Shown here one piece after another: positions 45,184-53,594 of a stretch of DNA of 64,000 nt. A program made the translations under genes and the position numbers. Each line of letters opens with the position of its first letter. The stretch's first letter is position 1. The stretch comes from Rhizobium sp. P40RR-XXII (GTDB lineage Bacteria > Pseudomonadota > Alphaproteobacteria > Rhizobiales > Rhizobiaceae). Under the pieces are notes generated by a model. It saw only the letters and a list, made by a program, of their open reading frames with translations, was not told the origin of the DNA and made no database searches. The stretch spans positions 1-64,000 of the forward strand of contig NZ_JABAII010000002.1 in NCBI RefSeq assembly GCF_012641405.1. Reading direction: 5' to 3'.

Positions 45184-45471
45184 GCTCCAGGACCATTGCG
45201 TATTCCTTGCGCCAAATACGTCGGCCCGATGGTCTATTAGCGACACTGGCATGGATAATCGCGGCCGCAAAGGGATATTTGCGCTTGTCAGGAAAAATGT
45301 CGCTCTACGGAGAGGATTGAAGGGGATGGCGGGCAATCCGCCGGAGCAAAGGAATGTATATGAAGGTAATTCGAGAAATTATTCGGGAATGCGCGTTCAG
45401 ATGATTAAATGTTCAAAAGGCGACACTCGTTGGGGTTGAGCGCCGCCTTCAATGCTTTCGATCTTTTGCAA

Positions 45472-45678
45472 TCATCGCATGACTTTCGGATTTTTCGTTT
45501 CGTTTGCGGCCGGCCAGCCGAGGTCCTTGCGCAGGTCGTCGGACAGGGACTCAAGCTCGCGAAGCGAACGCCATTGCTGCCAGCGACGGGCGATGCGAGA
45601 GATGAAGGGTACGTAACTGCCGCCTGATGGAAACGAATTCCGCATCCTGCCGGGTTGTCTATAGATGATCGTTGTCAT
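45472..45678 (-). CDS. DUF1127 protein
   Basis: A 68-residue protein with the C-terminal DUF1127 motif (RWQQWRSLRELESLSDDLRKDLGWP). Small arginine-rich DUF1127 proteins are abundant in rhizobia; some bind RNA or phosphate-regulation partners. AAGGAA lies eight bases before the ATG at 45678. Function is unknown. Confidence 0.75.
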   Translation of the reverse strand: MTTIIYRQPGRMRNSFPSGGSYVPFISRIARRWQQWRSLRELESLSDDLRKDLGWPAANETKNPKVMR

Positions 45679-45752
45679 TTCCGGGTTCCTTTCAGTGTCA
45701 ACCGCTCAAAATGTCACGCCCATTGGGTGTAAATATGGATCTGGCAAACCAA

Positions 45753-45998
45753 TCAATCAAGCGAATAGATCTTATGGTTGCCATCAGTATTTTTGAACGA
45801 ACGCACCTTGCCGGGCTTGCGCTCGAGGATCGACAGCGTCCGATCTGGCGGCAGGCCGCGCGCGTTTACGTCGTCGATCAGATGAGCCGGAAAGCGGGTT
45901 ACGATCTCATCAAGCGTATGTTGCGCCGTCCGCTGAATTTTCCGGACGCGTAAGAGCGTGAAGAGGCGAGAAGCTTCGCTCAATGCCGTGTCAGCCAT
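45753..45998 (-). CDS. Small protein of unknown function
   Basis: An 81-residue basic protein. ATG 45998 has AAGGAG eight bases upstream (the longer frame from 46064 does not). The segment TLDEIVTRFPAHLIDDVNARGLPPD faintly resembles the DUF1127 spacing (LxxLxDHxLxDIGL) but I do not assign it. It lies next to a DUF1127 gene and divergent from LysR. Confidence 0.5.
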   Translation of the reverse strand: MADTALSEASRLFTLLRVRKIQRTAQHTLDEIVTRFPAHLIDDVNARGLPPDRTLSILERKPGKVRSFKNTDGNHKIYSLD

Positions 45999-46120
45999 GA
46001 TTTTACTCCTTTGCGGCTGTCTGCGTGAATTTCCATTAGGTCTAATATGGGACTTCGTTGACATTCAGACAAATGAAATGATATGGTGTTTAAAATCAGA
46101 AAAATTGAAAGTTAACCGTT

Positions 46121-47020
46121 ATGACCGTTCCGCTCCGCCGGCCCATACCGTTGCTTGACAATGAAGTTCTGCGCACCTTCGTCGCGATCGCCGAAACGGG
46201 GAATTTCTCCACGGCCGCCGATGCCGTCTTTCGTACACCGTCTGCCGTTTCGATGCAGATCAAGAAGCTGGAGGAGCAGCTCGGCGTGACGCTGTTCCTG
46301 CGCGACGCGCGCTCGGTGAGCCTGACGCAGCACGGTGAGATGCTGCTTTCCTATGCCCGCAACATTCTGGCGCTTTCCAACGAGGCGGTCTCGCGCTTCA
46401 TCATGCCTGAGCTCAGCGGCGTGGTGCGGCTCGGCGCCCCCGACGATATTGGTGAGCGGCTCTTGCCGACCATCCTGAAGAGCTTTTCCGAGAGCTATCC
46501 GGGCATCATGGTGGATGTCGTCGTGGATATGAGCATCCAGCTCAAGAAGCGCATCGAGGAGCAGCGGCTGGATCTGGCCCTGATCAATTGCGCGACGCGG
46601 CCTTTCCCGACGGAGGGGGAGGTTATATATACCGAACGCCTCGTCTGGGCCGGCGCCAAGTGCGGCACCGCCTATCGTCGCGATCCGCTACCGATTTCCA
46701 TATGGGAAGAGGGCTGCATCTGGCGGTCCGAAGCCATGGCGCAGCTGGAGAGACAGAAGCGCGCCTATCGCGTCTCCTATCTCAGCGCCCATACGATGGC
46801 GCAGCGCGCCGCTATCGTCTCCGATCTTGCGATCGCGCCGTTCCCACGCTCCTACATCACCGATGATATGGAAATTCTCGGACCGAACGAGGGGCTGCCG
46901 GAACTGACGTCCTTCGACATTCGTCTGCTGACGGCATCGCAGATGACGGGGCCGATGAAGGCGGTGGCCGACAGCATCCGCCAGGCCTTTGTCGAGATCG
47001 GGCGCAAGATGGCCGCGTGA
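46121..47020 (+). CDS. LysR-family regulator
   Basis: A 299-residue LysR regulator: HTH (LLDNEVLRTFVAIAETGNFSTAADAVFRTPSAVSMQIKKLEEQLGVTLFLRDAR) followed by a substrate-binding domain (VRLGAPDDIGERLLPTILKSFSESYPGIMVDVV). It is convergent with the ASKHA gene (18 bases between stops) and divergent from the 81-residue ORF. It may control the methyl-transfer operon, but its own divergent partner is the small ORF. Confidence 0.85.
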   Translation: MTVPLRRPIPLLDNEVLRTFVAIAETGNFSTAADAVFRTPSAVSMQIKKLEEQLGVTLFLRDARSVSLTQHGEMLLSYARNILALSNEAVSRFIMPELSGVVRLGAPDDIGERLLPTILKSFSESYPGIMVDVVVDMSIQLKKRIEEQRLDLALINCATRPFPTEGEVIYTERLVWAGAKCGTAYRRDPLPISIWEEGCIWRSEAMAQLERQKRAYRVSYLSAHTMAQRAAIVSDLAIAPFPRSYITDDMEILGPNEGLPELTSFDIRLLTASQMTGPMKAVADSIRQAFVEIGRKMAA

Positions 47021-47038
47021 ACCGCGGCCAGCCGTTTC

Positions 47039-49081
47039 CTATTCGCGGCTGCGGCGACGCCTGCGACCGCCACCTTCTCCGCCATCATCGGAAATCTGCT
47101 TGCGTTCGGGCAGCGTGACGACCTTGGAGAGTTCCGGGAAGGCGTCCACCTTGTTCGGCAGGGCCATGGCGTAGACAAAATGCTCCTGAAACTTTGATTC
47201 AAGCGCCGTCTCTATCTTCTCGATTTTCCTGACGGTTTCCTCGATCTCACGGCGATGGCCGCGGTTGAGCAGAGCCATGCGCGCGCCGGTGCCGGCGGCA
47301 TTGCCGACGGCCTTCACCTTGTCCAGCGCGCAGTCCGGGATGAGCCCGAGCACCATGGCGTATTTCGGATCGATGAAGGTGCCGAAGGCGCCGGCAAGGC
47401 CGATCCGGTCGACGTGATCGATGCCCTGCTTGTCCATCAGCAGCTTGACGCCGGCATAAAGCGCGGCCTTGGCAAGCTGGATGGCACGTATGTCGTTCTG
47501 CGTCACCGTGATGCGGGGTTCGCCATCGCGCAGCAGATAGGAGTAGGTGCGGCCGTTCTGCAGGATGCGCGGCGAGCGCGCCGCCATCGCGCCATCGACC
47601 ACGCCATCCTCCGAGATGATGCCGGTCAGGAACATTTCGGCGACGACCTCGATGATGGCGGAGCCGCAGATACCGGTGACGCCGACCTTGGCGGCGGCGT
47701 CTGCGAAGCCCGGCTCGTCCGACCATGGCTCGATGCCGATCACGCGATAGCGCGGTTCGAGCGTGACGGGATCGATGCGCACGCGTTCGATCGCACCGGG
47801 TGCCGCGCGCTGGCCGCTTGAAATCTCAGCACCTTCGAAAGCGGGGCCGGTCGGCGAGGAGGCGGCGACAACGCGATGGCGATTGCCGAGCACGATCTCC
47901 GCATTGGTGCCGATGTCGACCAGCAGCATCATCTCGTCCTGGCGATGCGGACCCTCGGCAAGCGTTGCGGCAGCCGCGTCGGCGCCAACATGGCCGGCAA
48001 TGCAGGGCAGCATGTAGATCCGCGTACCGGCGTTCATCGGCAGTCCGATTTCCGCCGACTTCAGATGCACCGCCCCCGATACGGCAAGCGCAAAGGGAGC
48101 GCCGCCAAGCTCGGTCGGATCGATGCCGAGGAAAAGATGATGCATGATCGGATTGCCGACGAAGACGGCGTTCAGAATATCCTGGCGCGAGACGCCGCCA
48201 TCGGCGCAAACCTTGTCGATCAAGCCGTTCAATGCTTCGCGCACAGCGTTGGTCATCGCCTCGCGGCCGTCCGGGTTCATCATCACGTAGGAGACACGGC
48301 TCATCAGATCCTCGCCGAAGCGGATCTGCGGATTTGAGGCGCCTGCCGATGCCACGGTTCTGCCCGACAGCAGCGACGACAGATGCATGGCGATCGTCGT
48401 CGAACCGATATCGCAGGCGATGCCATAGGCCTCGTTCTTCAAGCCGGGATAGAGTGCGATCAAGCGGGGACGCTCGGTGTCCTGATCACGGTGAATGGCA
48501 GCCGTCACCTTCCATTCGCCCTTGCGCAGGATCGCCTGCACCTGCGGAATGAGGTGGAAATCCACTTCGAGATTGTCGTATTTCCAGTCCGCTGCGATGG
48601 CCGCCTTCAGGCGATCCAGATCGCCAAGCGGCTTGTGCATGTCGGGCTCCTCGACCTCCACGTAACACATGTGCACGGCCGCATCGCGGGCAATAATGCG
48701 CTCGTCGGCGGCTTTCCGCACCACCTGCGCATTGATGACGGTATCCTGCGGTACGTCGATGACGAGATCGCCCTGGATCAGCGCGGAGCAGGAGAGGCGG
48801 CGGCCTTCGGGCAAATCGCGCACCTCGGCATAGCGCCGCTCCTTTGGCCCGATCGGTGAAAGGTGGTCGTTGGCAGAGACGATCTTGTGCTTGGCGAAAT
48901 TGCCTTCCTGCACCGAAACCTGGCAGCGCCCGCAAGTGGCGCGACCGCCACAGACGCTCTCGACATAGACGCCGAGCTGGCGCGCCGCCTCCAGTACCGG
49001 GGTTCCCGTGGGGAAGCGACCGCGCTTGCCGGACGGCATGAAAAGGACGAGAGGGTTCGCGCTGTCACCGGCTTCGGCCAC
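47039..49081 (-). CDS. ASKHA-domain corrinoid activation protein
   Basis: A 680-residue protein of the RACo/RamA-like group. Residues 10-105 are a plant-type 2Fe-2S ferredoxin (Cys44, Cys50, Cys53, Cys98). The rest is the DUF4445/ASKHA ATP-binding region (YGIACDIGSTTIAMHL, MLLVDIGTNAEIVLGN, GICGSAIIEVVAEM). These proteins reduce inactive Co(II)-corrinoid to Co(I) with ATP, which a corrinoid methyltransferase needs. GTG start at 49081 with AAAGG upstream. It is last in the operon with MetF, MetV-like and the THF methyltransferase. The last 14 residues are GGEGGGRRRRRSRE, a basic tail not needed for the fold. Confidence 0.87.
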   Translation of the reverse strand: MAEAGDSANPLVLFMPSGKRGRFPTGTPVLEAARQLGVYVESVCGGRATCGRCQVSVQEGNFAKHKIVSANDHLSPIGPKERRYAEVRDLPEGRRLSCSALIQGDLVIDVPQDTVINAQVVRKAADERIIARDAAVHMCYVEVEEPDMHKPLGDLDRLKAAIAADWKYDNLEVDFHLIPQVQAILRKGEWKVTAAIHRDQDTERPRLIALYPGLKNEAYGIACDIGSTTIAMHLSSLLSGRTVASAGASNPQIRFGEDLMSRVSYVMMNPDGREAMTNAVREALNGLIDKVCADGGVSRQDILNAVFVGNPIMHHLFLGIDPTELGGAPFALAVSGAVHLKSAEIGLPMNAGTRIYMLPCIAGHVGADAAAATLAEGPHRQDEMMLLVDIGTNAEIVLGNRHRVVAASSPTGPAFEGAEISSGQRAAPGAIERVRIDPVTLEPRYRVIGIEPWSDEPGFADAAAKVGVTGICGSAIIEVVAEMFLTGIISEDGVVDGAMAARSPRILQNGRTYSYLLRDGEPRITVTQNDIRAIQLAKAALYAGVKLLMDKQGIDHVDRIGLAGAFGTFIDPKYAMVLGLIPDCALDKVKAVGNAAGTGARMALLNRGHRREIEETVRKIEKIETALESKFQEHFVYAMALPNKVDAFPELSKVVTLPERKQISDDGGEGGGRRRRRSRE

Positions 49082-49093
49082 GGATCAGCCTTT

Positions 49094-49426
49094 CTATTTT
49101 GTAAGGCGGCGCGCGTTCGAGCGAACGCGCCTGCTATAGGGTTCTATCGCGGCGTGCGCGATCGCGTCGGCGACGTGGCGCTGCGATTGGCTTGTGGGGC
49201 TTGCCGTCAGTACCGCGATGCCTTGCTGCATCATCGCGGCGTTGACGGCAACGGCGCTTTCGGCCGCTGCCATCATCTTCTCGGAGATCATCCGATTCAT
49301 CTCGGCCGCGTTCACATTGCCAGCCAAAGCATCCATCCACATTTGCTGCAGCCGTATCGCAATCACGACGGGCGACTGCAGCCACAGGGTGGCAAGATCG
49401 TTTGAAAAGCCGCGACCGGATGCCAT
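49094..49426 (-). CDS. 110-residue helical protein in the methyl-transfer operon
   Basis: A small protein beginning MASGRGFSNDLATLWLQSP and rich in Ala, Met and Gln (EMNRMISEKMMAAAESAVAVN, AAMMQQGIAVLTASP). It is predicted helical with no signal or membrane segment. It ends SRRVRSNARRLTK. The pattern weakly recalls phasin-like helices. ATG 49426 lies one base after the upstream methyltransferase stop, and 12 bases separate it from the ASKHA gene, so it is surely part of that operon. I recognise no family. Confidence 0.7.
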   Translation of the reverse strand: MASGRGFSNDLATLWLQSPVVIAIRLQQMWMDALAGNVNAAEMNRMISEKMMAAAESAVAVNAAMMQQGIAVLTASPTSQSQRHVADAIAHAAIEPYSRRVRSNARRLTK

Positions 49427-49427
49427 G

Positions 49428-50393
49428 CTATTCCCTCGCAGCGCCGGCGCCAGCGCGTGCGGCGCGGCCGCCACGTCGTCCGCCGCCGGCAGCGGGAGCG
49501 GCTGTGGAGACAGGGGCAGCGCCAGCTTCCGCCGGCTTGTAATCACGGTAGGTCATGATCCAGTTGGTGCAATTGGCGTCGGTGCCATTCAGCACGTTGG
49601 CGGCGCGCACAGCCTCCATTTCCTGCGGGCGGCAGGGGTTCATGATGGCCGAGGTCATGCCGGCACCGATGACCATGGGAATGAAACCGGCATTGATGCC
49701 ATGGCGATGCGGCAGGCCGAACGAGATATTGGAAAGGCCGCAGGTGGTGTTGACCTTCAGCTCGTTGCGCAGGCGATGCAGCAACGCGAAGACCTGACGG
49801 CCGGCATCGCCCAGAGCGCCGATCGGCATAACGAGCGGGTCGACGACGATGTCGTGCGGCTTGATGCCGTAATCCATGGCGCGCTCGACAATCTTCTTGG
49901 CGACGGAGAAGCGGACATCCGGGTCCATGGAAATGCCGGTCTCGTCGTTGGAAATCGCGACGACCGGCACATCGTATTTCTTGATGAGCGGCAGAATGGC
50001 CTCGAGCTTCTCTTCTTCGCCCGTCACGGAATTGACCAGCGGCCGGCCCTTGGCGACCTTGAGCGCCGCTTCGATGGCTGCCGTGACCGAGCTGTCGATG
50101 GAAAGCGGCACATCGACGAGGCCCTGCACGATCTCCAGCGTCTGCACCAGCAGGCCCGGTTCGGTTTCATTGGGGTTGACCGAAGTGACGCCAGCATTGA
50201 CGTCCAGCATGGTCGCACCGGCCGCCACCTGCTCCAGCGCATCCTTGATGACAGTGTCGAAATTGCCTTCGATCATCTCGGCGGCGAGCTTCTTGCGCCC
50301 CGTCGGATTGATGCGCTCGCCGATCACGCAGAAGGGCTGGTCGAAGCCTATGATGATCTCGCGGGTGGCGGAGGCAACGATGGTACGCGTCAT
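49428..50393 (-). CDS. Methylcorrinoid:tetrahydrofolate methyltransferase
   Basis: A 321-residue pterin-binding-fold enzyme (MeTr/DHPS family, MtgA-type). FCVIGERINPTGRKKLAAEM, GATMLDVNAGVTSVNPNETEP, PLSIDSSVTAAIEAAL, VNSVTGEEEKLEAILPLIKKYDVPVVAISNDETGI and a C-half GLSNISFGLPHRHGINAGFIPM match. It would move the methyl group between methyl-corrinoid and THF. ATG 50393 is chosen over an upstream frame. The last ~35 residues are low-complexity (AGGGRRGGRAARAGAGAARE) and absent from AcsE/MetH folds. It is followed one base later by the 110-residue ORF. Confidence 0.9.
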   Translation of the reverse strand: MTRTIVASATREIIIGFDQPFCVIGERINPTGRKKLAAEMIEGNFDTVIKDALEQVAAGATMLDVNAGVTSVNPNETEPGLLVQTLEIVQGLVDVPLSIDSSVTAAIEAALKVAKGRPLVNSVTGEEEKLEAILPLIKKYDVPVVAISNDETGISMDPDVRFSVAKKIVERAMDYGIKPHDIVVDPLVMPIGALGDAGRQVFALLHRLRNELKVNTTCGLSNISFGLPHRHGINAGFIPMVIGAGMTSAIMNPCRPQEMEAVRAANVLNGTDANCTNWIMTYRDYKPAEAGAAPVSTAAPAAGGGRRGGRAARAGAGAARE

Positions 50394-50496
50394 GTCTGAT
50401 CCTCTGGTCGATTGGCCCGATAGCTGGTCTACCGTGCGGTGATCTGGGTTACAAGCCGGCCGGTTTCTCTCCTGGCCTGCTTCTATCGTATCGAAG

Positions 50497-51603
50497 TCAA
50501 TGCGCCTGCGGCGGCGTATGGTGGGCTGCAATTTCCGCCATCGCCTGCTGGTTTTCTTCCCGGCCTTCGCTGATCTGGTGCAGCCGCTCGGCAACCAGAA
50601 CGTCGCTGCGGCTTGCCTCGCGCTTCCAAGGCTGGCGGCCCTTCAGAACACCGGAATCATGCACCATTTCGGCGACATACTCCTCCTGGCGATAGGCCAT
50701 GACGTGAATGCCGGAAACGCCCTCGATCTCCTGCACCTCGTTGATGATATCGATGCAGAGCTGCTTGCCTTCCTTCTTCTGATCCTGCGCACCTTCGATG
50801 CGCTTGATGACGGCATCGGGAATATGGACGCCCGGCACGTTGGAGCGCATCCAGCGGGCGGTCTTTGCCGATGCGAGCGGACCGACGCCGACGAGAATGA
50901 AGCACTTTTCGGTGAGGCCGAGATCGCGGACCTTCTTCATATAGTCCCGGAACATCGGCACGTCGTAGCAATACTGGCTCTGGACGAACTGCGCGCCGGC
51001 CTCGATCTTCTTCGCCAGCCGATAGGGGCGGAAGTCGTAAGGCGGTGCGAAGGGATTGATGGCGGCGCCGAGAAAGACTTTCGGCGGTGATGTCAGCTTT
51101 CGGCCGGAGAGGAATTTCCCGTTGTCGCGCATGATACGCACGGTTTCGAGCAACGACATGCAATCGAGATCGAAGACCGGCTTGGCGCCCGGCTGATCGC
51201 CTGCCTGCACCCCGTCACCGGTGAGGCACATGATGTTGCACACGCCCATGGCAGCCGCGCCCAGCACGTCGCCCTGAATGGCGATGCGGTTCTTGTCGCG
51301 GCAGGCGATCTGCATGATGGGGGCATAGCCCATGCGCGTCAGCAGGGCGCAAATCCCGACGGAAGACATATGGCAGTTGGCGCCGGAGGCATCGACGGCG
51401 TTGATGCCATCGACCCAACCTTCGAAAATCGCGGCGCGCTCGTAGACGTCTTCGGCATTGGCGCTGTCGGGTGGGTTCAACTCGGCGGTAACCGCGAATT
51501 CGCCGCGACGAAGGACGCGTTCCAGCCGCCCGAGTGAATAATGGCCGGGCAGGGGATCGAGCGGCAGATGGACGCCAAGCGGGTTTTCATCGATATGCGA
51601 CAT
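50497..51603 (-). CDS. metF: Methylenetetrahydrofolate reductase (MetF-type)
   Basis: A 368-residue FAD-dependent MTHFR-fold enzyme that interconverts 5,10-methylene-THF and 5-methyl-THF. FAVTAELNPPDSANAEDVYERAA, MGVCNIMCLTGDGVQ (GDxP-type region), AGAQFVQSQYCYDVPMFRDYM and IHVMAYRQEEYVAEM are visible. In the methyl-transfer operon it would oxidise methyl-THF coming from the corrinoid enzyme. Three bases separate it from the MetV-like gene. It is likely a second MTHFR beside a biosynthetic MetF elsewhere. Confidence 0.88.
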   Translation of the reverse strand: MSHIDENPLGVHLPLDPLPGHYSLGRLERVLRRGEFAVTAELNPPDSANAEDVYERAAIFEGWVDGINAVDASGANCHMSSVGICALLTRMGYAPIMQIACRDKNRIAIQGDVLGAAAMGVCNIMCLTGDGVQAGDQPGAKPVFDLDCMSLLETVRIMRDNGKFLSGRKLTSPPKVFLGAAINPFAPPYDFRPYRLAKKIEAGAQFVQSQYCYDVPMFRDYMKKVRDLGLTEKCFILVGVGPLASAKTARWMRSNVPGVHIPDAVIKRIEGAQDQKKEGKQLCIDIINEVQEIEGVSGIHVMAYRQEEYVAEMVHDSGVLKGRQPWKREASRSDVLVAERLHQISEGREENQQAMAEIAAHHTPPQAH

Positions 51604-51606
51604 CGC

Positions 51607-52185
51607 TCAGGCTTCCTTTTTCGCCGTTTCACGGGCTGCTGCCGCTTCCGCCGTGACGCGAAGCCATGAGGATGTTTCGCGCAGCGACTGGTTCACGGGT
51701 TTCTGCACGTTAAGGATCGCGTCCCCGTGGGTCATGTTCCTCGAGCCGTTCCAGGCCTGCACCCAGACGCAGGGCATGTCGGGCTCCACCTCGCAATTGC
51801 CGTTGGCGCGTACGCCGCCGCAAGGGCCGTTGCGCAGCTGCTTGGGACAGTTCATCGGGCAGGACATGCCCGTCGACGACAGCGCGCACTGGCCGCACAT
51901 GCGGCAATCAAACAGGAAGCCCTTCACATTGCGTTCGATGAAGGTAATCGGGCGCTCCACGCGTTCATAGCCGAACGCTTTCCACAGCGGATGAAGCAGG
52001 AGGAAGGCATCGGCGAAGCGACGGTAGAACCATTCCAAGAAGCGCGAGTGACGGACAGCCCATAGGCGGACTGTATATTTGCGCCGGGCGCGGCGATTGG
52101 GGGAGACGCCGGCCGGTGTATAGGCGCCGCTGGCTGCCTTTGCACCTGCCGCGGCGTTGCCGGGCTTCTGGACGGCATCAGCCAT
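51607..52185 (-). CDS. MetV-like MTHFR C-terminal partner
   Basis: A 192-residue protein with eight cysteines in FDCRMCGQCALSSTGMSC, then PMNCPKQLRNGPCGG and CEVEPDMPC (Cys94-Cys139), the signature of the MTHFR C-terminal/MetV zinc- or Fe-S protein. In acetogens MetV complexes with MetF and passes electrons. The N-terminal 35 residues are low-complexity and basic. It overlaps the upstream 'virulence factor' gene by 8 bases and precedes metF by 3 bases, so an MetF-MetV complex is very likely. Confidence 0.88.
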   Translation of the reverse strand: MADAVQKPGNAAAGAKAASGAYTPAGVSPNRRARRKYTVRLWAVRHSRFLEWFYRRFADAFLLLHPLWKAFGYERVERPITFIERNVKGFLFDCRMCGQCALSSTGMSCPMNCPKQLRNGPCGGVRANGNCEVEPDMPCVWVQAWNGSRNMTHGDAILNVQKPVNQSLRETSSWLRVTAEAAAARETAKKEA

Positions 52186-52480
52186 TGTCGCGGCCCCCGG
52201 CCTTTACCAGCGCCACCAGCCGCTCGCGATCGTAGGCGGCCTCAAGCTCGCTTGCCGCCTTGTCCGCCTCGGCTTCGAGATCGTCGGAAACGGCCACGGG
52301 ATCCGCCTTGCGCCATTCGGCAAGATAGTCGTCCGTTTCGGCGGCACCCGTGCGCATGGCACACATGTCTATTGCTTCGGTAAAGCGCAGCGAAAGCTCA
52401 CGTTTTGCCGTCTGCCTACCCTTCTTGATAATCACCTGGGCCGGAATGTCCCGCCAGTAGACGACAATGCGATCTGCCAT
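52178..52480 (-). CDS. 'Virulence factor' family protein (PF13769)
   Basis: A 100-residue protein that begins MADRIVVYWRDIPAQVIIKKGRQTAKRELSLRF (shown in two parts: MADRIVVYWRDIPAQV, KKGRQTAKRELSLRF) and continues FTEAIDMCAMRTGAAETDDYLAEWRK. This matches the conserved virulence-factor domain, whose biochemical role is unknown despite the name. ATG 52480 has AGGAG eight bases upstream. Eight bases of its end overlap the MetV-like gene, so it belongs to the methyl-transfer operon. A redox or assembly role is more plausible than virulence. Confidence 0.8.
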   Translation of the reverse strand: MADRIVVYWRDIPAQVIIKKGRQTAKRELSLRFTEAIDMCAMRTGAAETDDYLAEWRKADPVAVSDDLEAEADKAASELEAAYDRERLVALVKAGGRDNG

Positions 52481-52714
52481 GCACAAATCTCCTCTTCACA
52501 CAAGAATGCACGCCGGCCGACCATCGGACTGCGCTCGCCACGACGCGGCACATGCCGAAAAGCGACGCCGCGTGAAAAGCTTGTCCGTGAGCGTCCCCAG
52601 CGAGCATTTTCCTTTGAAATTACCGGGTTCGAACTGTGATTGAATGAACCTCACTCGTCCAGCATGTCGGTGGCGACAAAGAAGCAGCCGGCAGGAAACG
52701 AGAGGGCGTCGCAA

Positions 52715-53353
52715 TCAGACGACCGACAGTTCGCGGGCAAGATCGCCGTAGCCGGTCAAGCGATATTCGTAGTCCAGGCCGAGGTAGGCGGCGGCTTCCT
52801 TCGCCTTTGCCTGCAGCAGGGGATCCTCCTCCTGCGAGAGGTAGACAACCTTGCGGTAGTTGCCGAAATACATGTCGCGCAGCTCCGGATGACGATCCAA
52901 ACCCAGTGGGACGATGACGAAGGATTCGAACTGACGGGCCAGGAAGTCGGTCAGGAAAAACGACGTGATATCATCGTCACGCGCCGCGAAAGCCTCATTG
53001 CCCGTAAAGAAGGAGTAACAGTGCGGGCCGGACAGGCGCTCTATTCCCTCGCGCTCGCAAATCCTGTCGATATCTCCCCCGGTACCGCAATCGGCATAGC
53101 CGATGAAGATCTTGTCGAATCCGCGCGAGCGCGCATCGGCGATTGCCTGTTCCAGCGCCGGTGCGATCTTCTGCGGATAGGAATGGTAAATTGCGGGAAG
53201 ACAGTGCAGGTCGATGTGGTCGAGCCCGTTTATTCTAACGACCGCCAGTATTTCGCGCGCGATTGCGCCGCACGCGATCACATGAACTTTTTGAGTTGTT
53301 ACGCGTTTATCGGGCGGAGGGTTTTTCTCCGAATTTTGCCGATCAACATCCAT
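52715..53353 (-). CDS. DUF1638 protein
   Basis: A 212-residue DUF1638 protein. Conserved Cys/His residues stand out: Cys28, His50, Cys51, His57, Cys89 (YADCGTGG), Cys99, His111 and Cys112 (GPHCYSFFTG). DUF1638 genes often accompany MttB-type methyltransferases and corrinoid proteins, as here. The cysteines suggest a metal or corrinoid ligand, but no function is established. ATG 53353 has AGGAG nine bases upstream, overlapping the leader of the divergent lipoprotein gene. Confidence 0.82.
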   Translation of the reverse strand: MDVDRQNSEKNPPPDKRVTTQKVHVIACGAIAREILAVVRINGLDHIDLHCLPAIYHSYPQKIAPALEQAIADARSRGFDKIFIGYADCGTGGDIDRICEREGIERLSGPHCYSFFTGNEAFAARDDDITSFFLTDFLARQFESFVIVPLGLDRHPELRDMYFGNYRKVVYLSQEEDPLLQAKAKEAAAYLGLDYEYRLTGYGDLARELSVV

Positions 53354-53368
53354 TCAAAGGGGCTCCTG

Positions 53369-53530
53369 ATGATGACCGTATCGACAACAAGCAAAATCGC
53401 CGCCGCTTTCGCCGTGCTTATGGTGCTTGCTTCGTGCTCCAACACCATTCGTGGCATGGGCAGGGATACGGCAAACGCCGTCAATGCGACGGAAGATGCC
53501 GGTCATACCGTCAAGAAGGCTGCTCAGTAA
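53369..53530 (+). CDS. Entericidin-family small lipoprotein
   Basis: A 53-residue lipoprotein: signal TSKIAAAFAVLMVLASC with lipobox L-A-S-C, then NTIRGMGRDTANAVNATEDAGHTVKKAAQ, the entericidin A/B pattern. It is inserted on the opposite strand between the DUF1638 and corrinoid genes. ATG 53369 has AAGGGG six bases upstream. Entericidins affect envelope integrity in stationary phase; the reason for its location is unknown. Confidence 0.85.
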   Translation: MMTVSTTSKIAAAFAVLMVLASCSNTIRGMGRDTANAVNATEDAGHTVKKAAQ

Positions 53531-53550
53531 CTCATTTGGGATGCCCGCAG

Positions 53551-53577
53551 GCCGGCGACAACCTTTTCGTCGCCGGC
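53551..53577. terminator. Hairpin between lipoprotein and corrinoid gene ends
   Basis: GCCGGCGAC (53551-53559) and GTCGCCGGC (53569-53577) form a perfect nine-base stem around AACCTTTTC, between the convergent ends of the entericidin and corrinoid genes. Confidence 0.65.
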
Positions 53578-53594
53578 TTGGAGAAATAAAGCAA

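Noticed and set aside
45184..45471. Possible gene or RNA between GlxA regulator and DUF1127 gene
   Set aside because: Open frames lack ribosome sites; no recognisable RNA structure.
52481..52714. Possible extra gene between DUF1638 and the virulence-factor gene
   Set aside because: The frame at 52496-52714 has no ribosome site and no family-like sequence; likely the promoter of the MetF/MetV operon.
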